Assembly (NCBI GenBank): GCA_934153805.1
Contig: CAKPFO010000023.1
Coordinates: 1-23,801 of the forward strand
DNA from: an uncultured Clostridia bacterium
Lineage (GTDB): Bacteria > Bacillota > Clostridia > TANB77 > CAG-508
DNA: 23,801 bases
Direction of reading: 5' to 3'
The notes beneath the pieces were generated by a model. The model worked only from the letters and a program-made list of their open reading frames with translations. It did not search any database and was not told the origin of the DNA. Below are positions 1 through 7,688 of the stretch, one piece after another. The translations under genes were made by a program, and so were the position numbers. Within the stretch, counting starts at the first letter, position 1, and the number at the start of each line of letters is the position of its first letter.

Positions 1-126
1 GCAGGAACATCGACTACAACATCAGATGGATACCAAATTCCAGAAGCGTTTACATGGCAAAAAGATGATGGAACAGATGTACAAATAAAAGGATATTGGA
101 TGAGTAAATATCAGTTAAGTAACTAA
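1..126 (+). CDS. 3' end of a repeat-domain surface protein (partial)
   Basis: The frame is open from the first base and ends with TAA after 41 codons; the 5' part lies outside the window. The visible tail contains GYQIPEAFTW followed by GYWMSKYQLSN. It aligns with the end of each of the three repeats in the 729-residue protein at 13345-15534 (YQIPEAFTFNGVELTGYWAMKY). This is therefore the C-terminus of a paralogue, and both proteins stop right after this motif with no sortase signal. The family is common in uncultured gut Firmicutes but I know of no assigned function; a cell-surface role is inferred from the N-terminal membrane anchor of the complete paralogue. The next gene (267) encodes the other surface family, so the two families are neighbours here as well as at 12.6-15.5 kb. 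Confidence 0.8.
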   Translation, partial: AGTSTTTSDGYQIPEAFTWQKDDGTDVQIKGYWMSKYQLSN

Positions 127-131
127 TAAAA

Positions 132-170
132 TGTAAGGAAGTTACCTCTTAAAAGGATAATTTCCTTACA
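132..170 (+). terminator. weak terminator-like hairpin
   Basis: TGTAAGGAA (132-140) pairs with TTCCTTACA (162-170), and pairing continues inward imperfectly. No T-run follows, so termination is uncertain. It lies just after the partial surface gene. Confidence 0.35.
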
Positions 171-266
171 AGATAATTATAATAGAAAATTAAAAGATGT
201 TTTATAGAAAAATAGATTTAGTATATAAAAATATATAGTAATTTAACAAATGAAAGGAGAAATTTT

Positions 267-971
267 ATGAAGTTAAATAAAAAAGCAATATTAACAAGTG
301 TAGTAGCACTAACTATGCTACTAGGTACAAGTACAGTCCATGCTGCAATACAGTCTAGTGGGGGAACAGTGGCAAATAAAGATGCTATAACTTGGATGAA
401 AAGTATAAGACAAATGGAAGGTGTAGGTGGAGGCTTTGGACTTTCTGAAACAATAAACAGTAATCTTACATCTAGTAGCGGTTCAAATAATATAGATGTT
501 CATATGGAAAAAAATACAGAATATGGAGCTATGGCTATACTTTCGGCATCTAGCTATGGAAATCCAAATAAGATAACAAATGGACAAACAACAACAGGAA
601 ATGAAACAGGAATTGTAATTAATTTATCGGGTTATAATAATTCTACTAAGGCGTATTCCTATGAATGTACAGCCTCTACATTTCATAATACTGATACTAT
701 AGCTAAAATGCATAGTAAATACAGAAATAGTTATTATGATAATAATGGGGCAGCAAGAATCGGTGATGCAACAGCAGAAACGTACAAATGGCATGGAAGC
801 GATTCTAGAACTTTTGGAAGTTCAGATGTCAGATTTAGTGACCATATGATTACTAGAGGTTACTATAATAAAAGCATATTTGACTATTTGAGCGATGGAG
901 TAACAATGTATGGAGGTAGCTATAATTATAGGGCTACCCGCTGTGTAGTCATCGCAGGCGAAGGAATATAA
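267..971 (+). CDS. secreted protein with C-type-lectin/FGE-like C-terminal domain
   Basis: 234 residues. The start is supported by AAAGGAG seven bases upstream. Residues 1-26 form a signal peptide (positive MKLNKK, hydrophobic core, VHA-A cleavage site). Next come TWMKSIRQMEG, the conserved block NIDVHMEKNTEYGAMAILSA (about residues 75-94), TTGNETGI, GDATAET, a WHGS motif, and an aromatic/Gly-rich tail ending YNYRATRCVVIAGEGI. The order (H-M-KNTEYGA, TTGN-TGI, GDA-ET-W, RGxY, final R-CV) matches a large uncharacterised Firmicutes family whose tail looks like the formylglycine-generating-enzyme/C-type-lectin fold. Its paralogue is at 12622-13312. The last 11 sense codons (936-968) are 18/33 G+C and use ACC, CGC, GTC, ATC and GGC, unlike the rest of the gene. 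A ligand-binding surface role is inference; I see no catalytic residues. Confidence 0.8.
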   Translation: MKLNKKAILTSVVALTMLLGTSTVHAAIQSSGGTVANKDAITWMKSIRQMEGVGGGFGLSETINSNLTSSSGSNNIDVHMEKNTEYGAMAILSASSYGNPNKITNGQTTTGNETGIVINLSGYNNSTKAYSYECTASTFHNTDTIAKMHSKYRNSYYDNNGAARIGDATAETYKWHGSDSRTFGSSDVRFSDHMITRGYYNKSIFDYLSDGVTMYGGSYNYRATRCVVIAGEGI

Positions 972-1017
972 AAATAAAGAGGTATACATTTTATAAACTT
1001 GTAAATAATTAAAATAG

Positions 1018-1064
1018 AGAAACGCGGTTGGAAAATGACAACAATTTTTCAACCGTGTTTTGCT
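1018..1064 (+). terminator. intrinsic terminator after the lectin-like gene
   Basis: A long stem with two G-U pairs joins AAACGCGGTTGGAAAAT to ATTTTTCAACCGTGTTT around a short loop and runs into a T-rich stretch (TTTTGCTTG). It ends the 267-971 transcript; eno begins about 65 bases further on. Confidence 0.7.
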
Positions 1065-1126
1065 TGTATTTGGGTAACGAAAATGTGAGCAACCAAATTA
1101 AAAAATCAAGTTTAGGAGGAATGTAT

Positions 1127-2392
1127 ATGAAAGATTATTTAGCCATTAAATCAGTAAATGCTATAGAGGTATTTGACTCTAGAGGAAATCCTACTGTGCA
1201 AGTAGAGGTTGTAACAGATGGAGGATTTTCTGGAACTGCGTTAGTTCCGTCTGGAGCATCTACAGGAAGCTTTGAGGCAGTAGAATTGCGTGATGGAGAT
1301 GATAGGCTTGGAGGAAAAGGAGTAGCAGAGGCGGTTCGTAATGTAAATAAAAAGATAGCAAAAGACATAAAAGATATGAATGTGTATGAACAAAATAAAA
1401 TAGATGAGAGATTAATAGAACTAGATGGAAGCGAGAACAAATCAAACTTAGGTGCAAATGCAACACTAGGAGTTTCTATGGCAGTAGCAAGAGCGGCTGC
1501 AAACTCGTTAGGAATGGAATTATATAATTATTTAGGTGGAATAAATGCTAAAAAACTTCCAACACCTATGATGAATATTTTGAACGGGGGAAAGCACTCT
1601 GACAACAATATAAGCATTCAAGAATTTATGATTATGCCAGTTGGTGGAAAAACTTTTAGACAAAAAATGGAAATGGGAGTAAATGTGTATCATAAATTAA
1701 AAAAAGTTCTTAAAGAAAAAGGATACAGTACGGCTGTTGGTGACGAAGGAGGATTTGCTCCAAATTTACAAGGAGAAGAAGAGGCTATAGAACTAATATT
1801 AGAAGCAATACAAAAATGTGGTTATATTCCGGGAGAAGATGTAGTACTAGCTTTAGATGTAGCAAGTACCGAAATGTGGGAAGAGGCAGCAAAAATAGGA
1901 AAAGAGGGCTACTATTTTTGGAAGAAAGATGTATTTAAAACTAGAGAAAAAATGATAGATTATGTAATAGAACTTACAAGAAGGTATCCTGTCGTATCAG
2001 TAGAAGATGGACTTGCAGAAGAAGATTGGGAAGGTTGGAGAATATTGACTGAAAAGATAGGAAGAGATGTAAAACTTGTAGGAGATGACTTATTTGTTAC
2101 AAATCAAAAAAGATTAAAAAAAGGAATAAGAGAAGGTGCTGCAAATAGTATTTTAATTAAACCAAATCAAATAGGAACATTAACAGAAACGTTAGATACA
2201 ATTGAATTAGCTAAGAAGAACGGATATAGAACTATTATTTCACATAGGTCAGGAGAAACCGAAGATACAATGATTTCTGATATAGCAGTAGCAACAAATT
2301 CTGGATATATAAAAGCTGGAGCACCATGTAGAACAGATAGAGTAGCTAAATATAACAGATTATTAAATATCGAAGAAGAATTATCCAAATAA
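1127..2392 (+). CDS. eno: enolase (phosphopyruvate hydratase)
   Basis: Cytosolic glycolytic enzyme interconverting 2-phosphoglycerate and phosphoenolpyruvate, Mg-dependent. 421 residues, close to the family's usual 425-435. Visible signatures include FDSRGNPTVQVEV near the N-terminus, SGASTGSFEAVELRDGD (loop over the active site), NGGKHSDN, GDEGGFAPNL, SVEDGLAEEDWEGW and VGDDLFVTN (metal-ligand acids), ILIKPNQIGTLTET (catalytic lysine) and SHRSGETEDT. The start at 1127 is chosen because AGGAGG at 1114-1119 lies seven bases upstream and MKDYLAIKSV matches the normal N-terminus. The frame extends back to 1028, but that extension overlaps the preceding terminator and is not enolase-like. No clear promoter was seen between the terminator and the start. 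Confidence 0.97.
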   Translation: MKDYLAIKSVNAIEVFDSRGNPTVQVEVVTDGGFSGTALVPSGASTGSFEAVELRDGDDRLGGKGVAEAVRNVNKKIAKDIKDMNVYEQNKIDERLIELDGSENKSNLGANATLGVSMAVARAAANSLGMELYNYLGGINAKKLPTPMMNILNGGKHSDNNISIQEFMIMPVGGKTFRQKMEMGVNVYHKLKKVLKEKGYSTAVGDEGGFAPNLQGEEEAIELILEAIQKCGYIPGEDVVLALDVASTEMWEEAAKIGKEGYYFWKKDVFKTREKMIDYVIELTRRYPVVSVEDGLAEEDWEGWRILTEKIGRDVKLVGDDLFVTNQKRLKKGIREGAANSILIKPNQIGTLTETLDTIELAKKNGYRTIISHRSGETEDTMISDIAVATNSGYIKAGAPCRTDRVAKYNRLLNIEEELSK

Positions 2393-2434
2393 AAAATCGT
2401 GCTTTAGATTTTCTTAAATTTAAAGCACGATTTT
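2393..2434. terminator. bidirectional terminator between eno and the VWA gene
   Basis: AAAATCGTGCTTTA (2393-2406) pairs perfectly with TAAAGCACGATTTT (2421-2434), a 14-bp stem flanked by A-runs on one side and T-runs on the other. It can end both convergent transcripts. Confidence 0.88.
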
Positions 2435-2442
2435 AAAATATT

Positions 2443-3822
2443 TTATTTATCTTCTTTATTTGATTTGTAAAGTTTAATTCCAAATACAACACATAGTATT
2501 ATTGCTATAGTAACTATAACAAAGAATGTTATTTTTGCACCTGTTTGTGGAATTTTTTCAGGAGTTACTGTTTCATCTTTTTTTACTGTTAATTTAACTT
2601 TAGGAGTAACATCAGAAGAAACTACTGTTTTATTACCATTAGAATCTACGATATTATCTGCTGTAATTTCTACTTTTTTATTTGTTCCTAATACTACATC
2701 TATAATGCTAGAATCTACATTTTCTTTTAATGTTAATTTATATGAAAGTGTTGCTTCTTCACCATAACCTAATTTATCAATATGCCATACAATTACATTA
2801 TTTTGTAAGTCTATACTAGCAGATACTGTTCCAATATTTGGAGATGTTACATATTCAAAATTGAAGTTATCTACTATTTCTTGTGGGAAATAGTCATATA
2901 TATCAACATTTTTTAAAACGCCATCATCAGGAGCAACTAATTGTGATAATATTTTTTCAGTCACAGTTTCTTCAATTTCAGGGTCTGTTATATAGTAAAA
3001 TTGGCCAACAAATGGATTTTCTGGAGTTCCAAAAACTTCTTCTGCAAGTTCTTTATAAGTCATACCAGTTTGAGAGTCTATAGCGGTTGTAACTCCTGTC
3101 ATCATAGAAATTATATTTATACCATCATCAGCAAATTTCTTCAAAGCGTTTTTTGTGTTTGTTGCTGTTTCACCAGAATATTGAATTTTATTTGTTCCTA
3201 AAGAAATATTTGGTACGCCATCTGTAAGTAAAACTATAAATTTGTTTTCACAAGTTCCAGAGAATTGCTTACTTGCTACAGTAAGACCAGCTTCGATATC
3301 TGTTCTAACACCTTGGTCTGTAACGATAGACTCGATACCTGCTAATACATCAGATGATACATTAGTTAAAGGAGTTCTAAGTTTTGCATCTGTAAGAGTT
3401 CCTTCATCAGTTCCTGTAGAGAAACTAACAACACTAATTTTAACTGTGCTATGTTTTAAAAGTTCAGTAGCAAGAGTTTTTGAAGAATTTATAATTGCAT
3501 TCATTCTTGTTCCACCAGTAGAAATATCCTCTTTCATGCTTAAAGAATTGTCTATTAAAAGCACAATTTCGCTAGGCTCATCAACAGGAGCTTTTGCATC
3601 GTTTTTAATTTTTAGACCAATTGTTAATTCTTTTTTGTCTAAATCATATTTTGTAAGTTTTTTCTCAAAACTACAATCATCATTAATTTTTATTGTACAT
3701 ATATTGTTTTCAACAATAGACATAACAGTTTTGTCTGCCTTTACTGTAACTGCAAAAACAGTACTTGACAATAAAATAATCATTACTAATAAAGTAATAC
3801 TAAGTTTTTTAATGTTTTTCAT
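2443..3822 (-). CDS. sortase-anchored von Willebrand factor A surface protein
   Basis: 459 residues. Residues 1-24 are a signal peptide. A VWA domain spans about residues 83-295 and keeps the metal-ion-dependent adhesion site: DNSLS (91-95), T174 in GVRTDIEAG, and D201 in LLTDGVPN. Residues 300-410 are beta-rich, resembling the isopeptide/stalk domains that follow VWA in Gram-positive pilus tip adhesins, though I cannot assign a domain family. The C-terminus is a typical sorting signal: IPQTG (424-428), a hydrophobic segment (431-448) and a basic tail KLYKSNKEDK. It should be exported and covalently linked to the wall by a sortase, which is not in this window. The motif begins with I rather than the commoner L. 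The start has AGAGAGG eight bases upstream and a strong promoter at 3856-3884. A metal-dependent adhesin role is inferred from the MIDAS. Confidence 0.9.
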   Translation of the reverse strand: MKNIKKLSITLLVMIILLSSTVFAVTVKADKTVMSIVENNICTIKINDDCSFEKKLTKYDLDKKELTIGLKIKNDAKAPVDEPSEIVLLIDNSLSMKEDISTGGTRMNAIINSSKTLATELLKHSTVKISVVSFSTGTDEGTLTDAKLRTPLTNVSSDVLAGIESIVTDQGVRTDIEAGLTVASKQFSGTCENKFIVLLTDGVPNISLGTNKIQYSGETATNTKNALKKFADDGINIISMMTGVTTAIDSQTGMTYKELAEEVFGTPENPFVGQFYYITDPEIEETVTEKILSQLVAPDDGVLKNVDIYDYFPQEIVDNFNFEYVTSPNIGTVSASIDLQNNVIVWHIDKLGYGEEATLSYKLTLKENVDSSIIDVVLGTNKKVEITADNIVDSNGNKTVVSSDVTPKVKLTVKKDETVTPEKIPQTGAKITFFVIVTIAIILCVVFGIKLYKSNKEDK

Positions 3823-3855
3823 AATATACCTCTCTTCTTTTAAATTTCTTTAATC

Positions 3856-3884
3856 ATTATAATATAATTTGCTTTCTATTTCAA
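3856..3884 (-). promoter_or_regulatory. sigma-A promoter of the VWA gene
   Basis: Read on the minus strand: -35 TTGAAA (3884-3879), 17-bp spacer, perfect -10 TATAAT (3861-3856), about 34 bases before the start codon. Confidence 0.8.
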
Positions 3885-3982
3885 CATTTTATGCAAAAAG
3901 ATATAAAAATGTAATATTATCTAGAAAATTGAAGAAAAATGTGCTAATATAGTATGTACAACTAAAGGAAGGAAAATAAAAT

Positions 3983-4624
3983 ATGAAAAATATAATAGGA
4001 ATAATAGTATCATATATATTTATAATAGTAGTAGTGATTTTAGCTAAATTGCTAGAAAAGCAAGGAAAAGAAGCTAGCAGAAAATTTATACATATAATAC
4101 TTTCAAATTGGTGGTTTATAGCAATGTACTTTTTTACAAATTGGATATGGGCAAGCATTGTACCACTAAGTTTTATAATTATAAATTATATATCATATAA
4201 AAGTAATTTAATAAAAGTAATGGAAAGAGAAAAAAATGATGGTCTTGGAACAGTGTATTATGCAATTTCATTATTTGCAATTTCAGTGTTCACATTTGGA
4301 GTGATACATAAACCAGAGGTAGGATTAGTTTCAGTTTTAGTTATGGGATATGGAGATGGACTTGCAGGAGTGGTTGGAAGAGCCATTGAAAGTAAGACTT
4401 TTAAAGTAGGAAACACAACGAAATCTGTAGCCGGTTCGATGACAATGTTTTTAATTACATTTATGTTAGTTTCTATATTTTTAGGAGCTAAAGGAATAGA
4501 ACTATTTGCAATAAAATCAATAATTATAGCTGCTATACTAACAATAGTGGAAGCGGTATCAGTAAAAGGAACGGATAATTTGACAGTACCCTTAAGTGTA
4601 TGCATAATACTATCTTTAATGTAA
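3983..4624 (+). CDS. SEC59/DGK1/phytol-kinase-like membrane kinase
   Basis: 213 residues, almost entirely transmembrane (about six to seven hydrophobic segments). It carries the signatures of the CTP-dependent lipid kinase family that includes dolichol kinase SEC59, yeast DGK1 and plant phytol kinase VTE5: RKFIHI (33-38), GYGDGLAGVVGR (122-133), KSVAGS (147-152) and KGTDNLTVPL (195-204). Members phosphorylate a lipid alcohol (polyprenol, phytol or diacylglycerol) in the membrane. Which substrate is used here cannot be told from the sequence. dxs starts 31 bases downstream in the same direction, which favours an isoprenoid alcohol, but this is only context. GGAAGG lies about 10 bases before the ATG. 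A weak promoter-like pair (TTGAAG at 3929, TAGTAT at 3950, 15-bp spacer) precedes it. Confidence 0.82.
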   Translation: MKNIIGIIVSYIFIIVVVILAKLLEKQGKEASRKFIHIILSNWWFIAMYFFTNWIWASIVPLSFIIINYISYKSNLIKVMEREKNDGLGTVYYAISLFAISVFTFGVIHKPEVGLVSVLVMGYGDGLAGVVGRAIESKTFKVGNTTKSVAGSMTMFLITFMLVSIFLGAKGIELFAIKSIIIAAILTIVEAVSVKGTDNLTVPLSVCIILSLM

Positions 4625-4655
4625 AAATTAATAAATTATAAGGAATGAATAACAA

Positions 4656-6494
4656 GTGGAAAATATATTAGAAAAAATAGATAATCCAGAAGATTTAAAA
4701 AAATTGAATATATCTCAGAAAGAGCAATTAGCAAAAGAAATAAGAGAAAAAATAATAGATGTAGTATCAAAAACAGGAGGACATTTGGCCTCAAACTTAG
4801 GTGTTGTAGAGCTAACAATAGCACTACATAGTGTATTTTGCATGCCGCAAGATAAAATTGTGTGGGACGTAGGACATCAAACTTATGTGCATAAAATTTT
4901 AACGGGAAGAAAAGAAAAAATGGAAACTCTAAGAACTTTGGGAGGAATTGCAGGATTTCCCAAAACTAAAGAATCAGAGTATGATAGCTTTAACACAGGA
5001 CACAGCAGTACATCTATTTCTGTAGCATTAGGAATGGCAAGAGCAAGAGACATTGAAAAAAAAGATAATCATGTAATAGCAGTAATAGGTGATGGAGCGC
5101 TAACAGGAGGAATGGCACTAGAAGCTCTAAATGATGCGGGAAATAGCAAAACTAGGTTAATTGTTATATTAAACGATAATGAAATGAGTATTTCAAAAAA
5201 TGTTGGTGGAATATCACAATTCTTAACAAAGCTAAGAACAAAGAAATTTTATAAAAAGTCAAATAACTTTATTAGAAAAATATTAGAAAAAATCCCGGGA
5301 ATTGGTCCTGCAATAATTAGAATAGCAAGAAGAATTAAGTATAGCTTAAAGCAATTAGTTTTACCAAATATGTTTTTTGAAGATTTAGGGTTTAAATATT
5401 TAGGACCAGTAGATGGACATGATATAGAAAGAGTAGAATGGATATTAAAACTAGCTAAAAAAGAGCAAGATAGACCTGTACTTGTACATATAATAACTAA
5501 AAAAGGAAAAGGGTATAAACCAGCCGAGGAAAATCCAGATAAGTTTCATGCAACTTCTAGTTTTGACATAGAAACAGGAAAACCTAAAAAAGAAAAAAAG
5601 AAAGATTATTCTGAGGTATTTGGAGAAAAAATAGTAGAACTAGCAGACAAGAATGAGAAAATAGTAGCAATAACTGCAGCTATGGCAGATGGAACAGGAT
5701 TAAAAGGATTTAAAGAAAAATATCCTACAAGATTTTTTGATGTAGGAATTGCAGAGCAGCATGCTATAGGCTTAGCAGCAGGTCTTGCAAAAGAAGGACT
5801 AATACCAGTGGTTCCAATATACTCATCATTTTATCAAAGGGCATATGATCAAGTAATACATGATATATGTTTACAAAATCTTCATGTGGTTATGTGTGCA
5901 GATAGAGCAGGCATAGTTGGAAATGACGGAGAAACTCATCAAGGAATATTTGATTTATCATTTTTTAATATAGTTCCAAATTTAACAGTAATGGCTCCAA
6001 AAGATTTTGAAGAATTACAAAAAATGTTAGAATATGCCGTTAATGACTTGGATTCTCCAGTAGTTATTAGATATCCAAGAGGTGGAGAAGCACAAGATGT
6101 TACATTTGACAAACACGAAAAAATTGAATTAGGAAAAGCAGAGGTTCTACAAGAAGGAACAGACTTAACAATAATAGCAATAGGAAAAATGGTTGCAAAG
6201 GCAATTAAGTTAGCAAGAGATTATGAAAAGCAAGGAAAAAAAGTAACCGTAATAAATGCAAGATTTTTAAAGCCATTTGATACACAAACTATATTAAAAT
6301 ATATACAAGAGTCAAAAAATGTAATAACAATAGAAGATAATATAATAGAAGGCGGACTTTCTACAAAAATAAAAGAGTTAATAGTGGAAAATGAGTTAAA
6401 TGATATAAAAGTGAAAAGTTATGCATATCCGGATAAGTTTATAGAACATGGAAGCGTAGAAGAGTTGGAAAATAAATATTTGTGGAAAATGTAA
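4656..6494 (+). CDS. dxs: 1-deoxy-D-xylulose-5-phosphate synthase
   Basis: Thiamine-diphosphate enzyme that condenses pyruvate and glyceraldehyde 3-phosphate, the entry step of the MEP isoprenoid pathway (also feeding thiamine and pyridoxal in many bacteria). 612 residues, near the usual 620. Seen in order: GGHLASNLG (41-49), DVGHQ (71-75), GFPKTKESEYDSFNTGHSS, the ThDP motif GDGALTGG (145-152) with its partner asparagine in NDNEMS (173-178), GPVDGHD, FHATSSFD, EQHAIGLAAGLA, and RAGIVGNDGETHQGIFDLS in the transketolase pyrimidine domain, then the C-terminal transketolase domain. The start is GTG at 4656, preceded by AAGGA 11 bases upstream; the ATG at 4645 is out of frame. It is probably co-transcribed with the SEC59-like kinase 31 bases upstream. 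Confidence 0.97.
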   Translation: MENILEKIDNPEDLKKLNISQKEQLAKEIREKIIDVVSKTGGHLASNLGVVELTIALHSVFCMPQDKIVWDVGHQTYVHKILTGRKEKMETLRTLGGIAGFPKTKESEYDSFNTGHSSTSISVALGMARARDIEKKDNHVIAVIGDGALTGGMALEALNDAGNSKTRLIVILNDNEMSISKNVGGISQFLTKLRTKKFYKKSNNFIRKILEKIPGIGPAIIRIARRIKYSLKQLVLPNMFFEDLGFKYLGPVDGHDIERVEWILKLAKKEQDRPVLVHIITKKGKGYKPAEENPDKFHATSSFDIETGKPKKEKKKDYSEVFGEKIVELADKNEKIVAITAAMADGTGLKGFKEKYPTRFFDVGIAEQHAIGLAAGLAKEGLIPVVPIYSSFYQRAYDQVIHDICLQNLHVVMCADRAGIVGNDGETHQGIFDLSFFNIVPNLTVMAPKDFEELQKMLEYAVNDLDSPVVIRYPRGGEAQDVTFDKHEKIELGKAEVLQEGTDLTIIAIGKMVAKAIKLARDYEKQGKKVTVINARFLKPFDTQTILKYIQESKNVITIEDNIIEGGLSTKIKELIVENELNDIKVKSYAYPDKFIEHGSVEELENKYLWKM

Positions 6495-6525
6495 CTTTAT
6501 AATATTTTGTGTCTTTTCTAAATCA

Positions 6526-6552
6526 CATTCACAAAGCTTGTTTGGATGTGTG
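6526..6552 (+). other. hairpin in the dxs-ylmH gap
   Basis: CACAT...ATGTG encloses ACAA...TTGT in the 113-bp gap after dxs. Only a short T-poor tail follows, so a terminator role is doubtful. The downstream TTATTATCAAAC resembles part of the dispersed repeat at 18628 and 22863. Confidence 0.3.
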
Positions 6553-6607
6553 CACGGTATTTATTATCAAACTTGTTAGTTATAATTAGGAAAGGAAATT
6601 TGTTTAA

Positions 6608-7387
6608 ATGGAAAGAAATGACGATGACAAGCTCCTTATTGCAAAGATAGAAGATAGATATAAGTTTTGCGAAACAAGAAATAAAATACAGACAACTGAC
6701 TTTTTAGATATGAGACAACAAACAATAGTAGAAAAATATATAAAAGCTAAAAAAATAGCAAATAGTATGTTTGTTGGAGGATATGATGAGGCAGAAAGAA
6801 AAATGTGTGCATTTTATCCACAAAAGTTAGAAAACGTTAAAGAAAATATAAATTGGAATGAGTATATAAAAGTAATTAGAATTTCTTTGCCAAACGAAAT
6901 GGTTGGACAGTATGAACATAGAATATATTTAGGAGCTTTAATGAAACTAGGAATTTCTAGAGAAAAAGTTGGAGATATATTAGTAGATGAAAAGGGAGCA
7001 GATATTATCATACATCCAGATATATTAAAATTTGTTTTGAATAATTTGCCAAGTTTGACTAGATTTAGTAAATCTAAAATAGAAGAAATTCAGTTAGAAA
7101 ATTTAAGAAAAGCAGAAAACAAAAAGGAAACTACAACCATAACAATACCTTCAATGAGAGTAGACAACATTGTTTCTGAACTTGCAAAATGTTCAAGAGG
7201 AAAAGCAAATGAACTTTTAGAAGCAGAACGAGTATTAGTAAATTATGAAATCGTTCAAAAGAGTTCTAAAGAAATAAAACAGGGAGATATAGTAACAATA
7301 AGGGGCAAAGGAAGGTTTGAAATAAAGGCGATTGTAGGTAATACAAGAAGCGGAAGAATCTTACTAGATGTCGAAAAATTTTGCTAA
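6608..7387 (+). CDS. ylmH: YlmH-family S4 RNA-binding protein
   Basis: 259 residues. The N-terminal two thirds match the YlmH fold (KKIANSMFVGGYDEAERKMCAFYP at about 48-71, then a middle RNA-binding domain with HRIYLGALMKLGISREKVGDILV at about 104-126). A C-terminal S4 domain lies at about residues 182-242 (MRVDNIVSELAKCSRGKANELL...GDIVTIRGKGRFEI). YlmH is usually found in the division-gene cluster near sepF and divIVA; here it stands alone. In Bacillus subtilis it has recently been tied to ribosome-associated quality control, where it can act in the role of RqcP; an rqcP gene is also present at 18831. AGGAAAGG lies about 10-15 bases before the ATG. Family assignment is firm; the exact role here is by analogy. 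Confidence 0.92.
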   Translation: MERNDDDKLLIAKIEDRYKFCETRNKIQTTDFLDMRQQTIVEKYIKAKKIANSMFVGGYDEAERKMCAFYPQKLENVKENINWNEYIKVIRISLPNEMVGQYEHRIYLGALMKLGISREKVGDILVDEKGADIIIHPDILKFVLNNLPSLTRFSKSKIEEIQLENLRKAENKKETTTITIPSMRVDNIVSELAKCSRGKANELLEAERVLVNYEIVQKSSKEIKQGDIVTIRGKGRFEIKAIVGNTRSGRILLDVEKFC

Positions 7388-7404
7388 AATATATTGTAAA
7401 TTTG

Positions 7405-7433
7405 TTGACTTTTGAATATGTATTAAGTATAAT
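7405..7433 (+). promoter_or_regulatory. sigma-A promoter of the putative antitoxin RNA
   Basis: TTGACT (7405-7410), 17-bp spacer, perfect TATAAT (7428-7433). Transcription should begin near 7440. No plus-strand gene starts here, only a short structured transcript ending at the terminator at 7501-7536. Confidence 0.85.
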
Positions 7434-7439
7434 AAATAT

Positions 7440-7537
7440 AGAAATGAGCGACCACAGAATGTGGCGTGTCGCTAAAGATGTTTAAAAAATAAAATTAAAA
7501 TGCATCTCTATTGACCAGACAGAGATGTGTTTTTTTG
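7440..7537 (+). ncRNA. candidate antisense RNA antitoxin (about 100 nt)
   Basis: Defined by the promoter at 7405-7433 and the terminator at 7501-7536, with no convincing ORF between. Its 5' end folds into a hairpin: AGCGAC with GTCGCT, enclosing CCACA-GAA-TGTGG. It is transcribed towards the 50-residue hydrophobic peptide gene on the opposite strand, and the two RNAs overlap tail to tail by roughly 30-60 nt across the shared terminator. This layout matches antisense antitoxins of type I systems such as txpA/RatA and bsrG/SR4. Function is inferred from layout only. Confidence 0.7.
7501..7536. terminator. bidirectional terminator of the toxin/antitoxin RNAs
   Basis: GCATCTCT (7502-7509) pairs with AGAGATGT (7521-7528). 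A 7-T run follows on the plus strand and a T-rich stretch (TTTTAATTTTATTTTTT) on the minus strand. The hairpin overlaps the last codons of the minus-strand peptide. Confidence 0.8.
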
Positions 7538-7660
7538 TTGTCTAAATTTTCTTATTGTAACTAAAAGAGCTACGAATAAGGCAACAGCGACAACAGTTAC
7601 TATTGCAAGTTCAAAAAGTAATATGTACATAAAGATAATACAAACTTGTTCTAATAACAT
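7508..7660 (-). CDS. small hydrophobic peptide, candidate type I toxin
   Basis: 50 residues, MLLEQVC..., with one membrane-spanning segment at about residues 7-35 and a basic, polar tail IRKFRQQKNTSLSGQ. This is the usual build of membrane-acting type I toxins and of the holin-like toxin families of Firmicutes, but I cannot match it to a named family. The start is ATG at 7660 rather than the upstream in-frame ATG at 7792. AAAGGAGG sits nine bases before 7660, and the promoter (7727-7755) lies downstream of 7792. The ribosome binding site is buried in a leader hairpin, and an antisense RNA runs in from the other side. Alternative: an ordinary small membrane protein with regulated translation. 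Confidence 0.78.
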   Translation of the reverse strand: MLLEQVCIIFMYILLFELAIVTVVAVALFVALLVTIRKFRQQKNTSLSGQ

Positions 7661-7666
7661 ATGCAC

Positions 7667-7688
7667 CGCCTCCTTTCGGTTGGAAGCG
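7667..7688 (-). promoter_or_regulatory. leader hairpin sequestering the toxin ribosome binding site
   Basis: On the minus-strand RNA, CGCUUCC (7688-7682) pairs with GGAGGCG (7673-7667) around an 8-nt loop. It covers the GGAGG of the peptide's Shine-Dalgarno sequence. Such masking is typical of type I toxin mRNAs. Confidence 0.75.

Noticed and set aside
1028..1126. 33-codon N-terminal extension of enolase
   Set aside because: It overlaps the preceding terminator, is not enolase-like, and the strong AGGAGG points to the ATG at 1127.
3242..3853. Long plus-strand frame opposite the VWA gene
   Set aside because: It is the complement of a well-supported coding region with signal peptide, VWA motifs and sorting signal; it has no ribosome binding site or recognisable motif.
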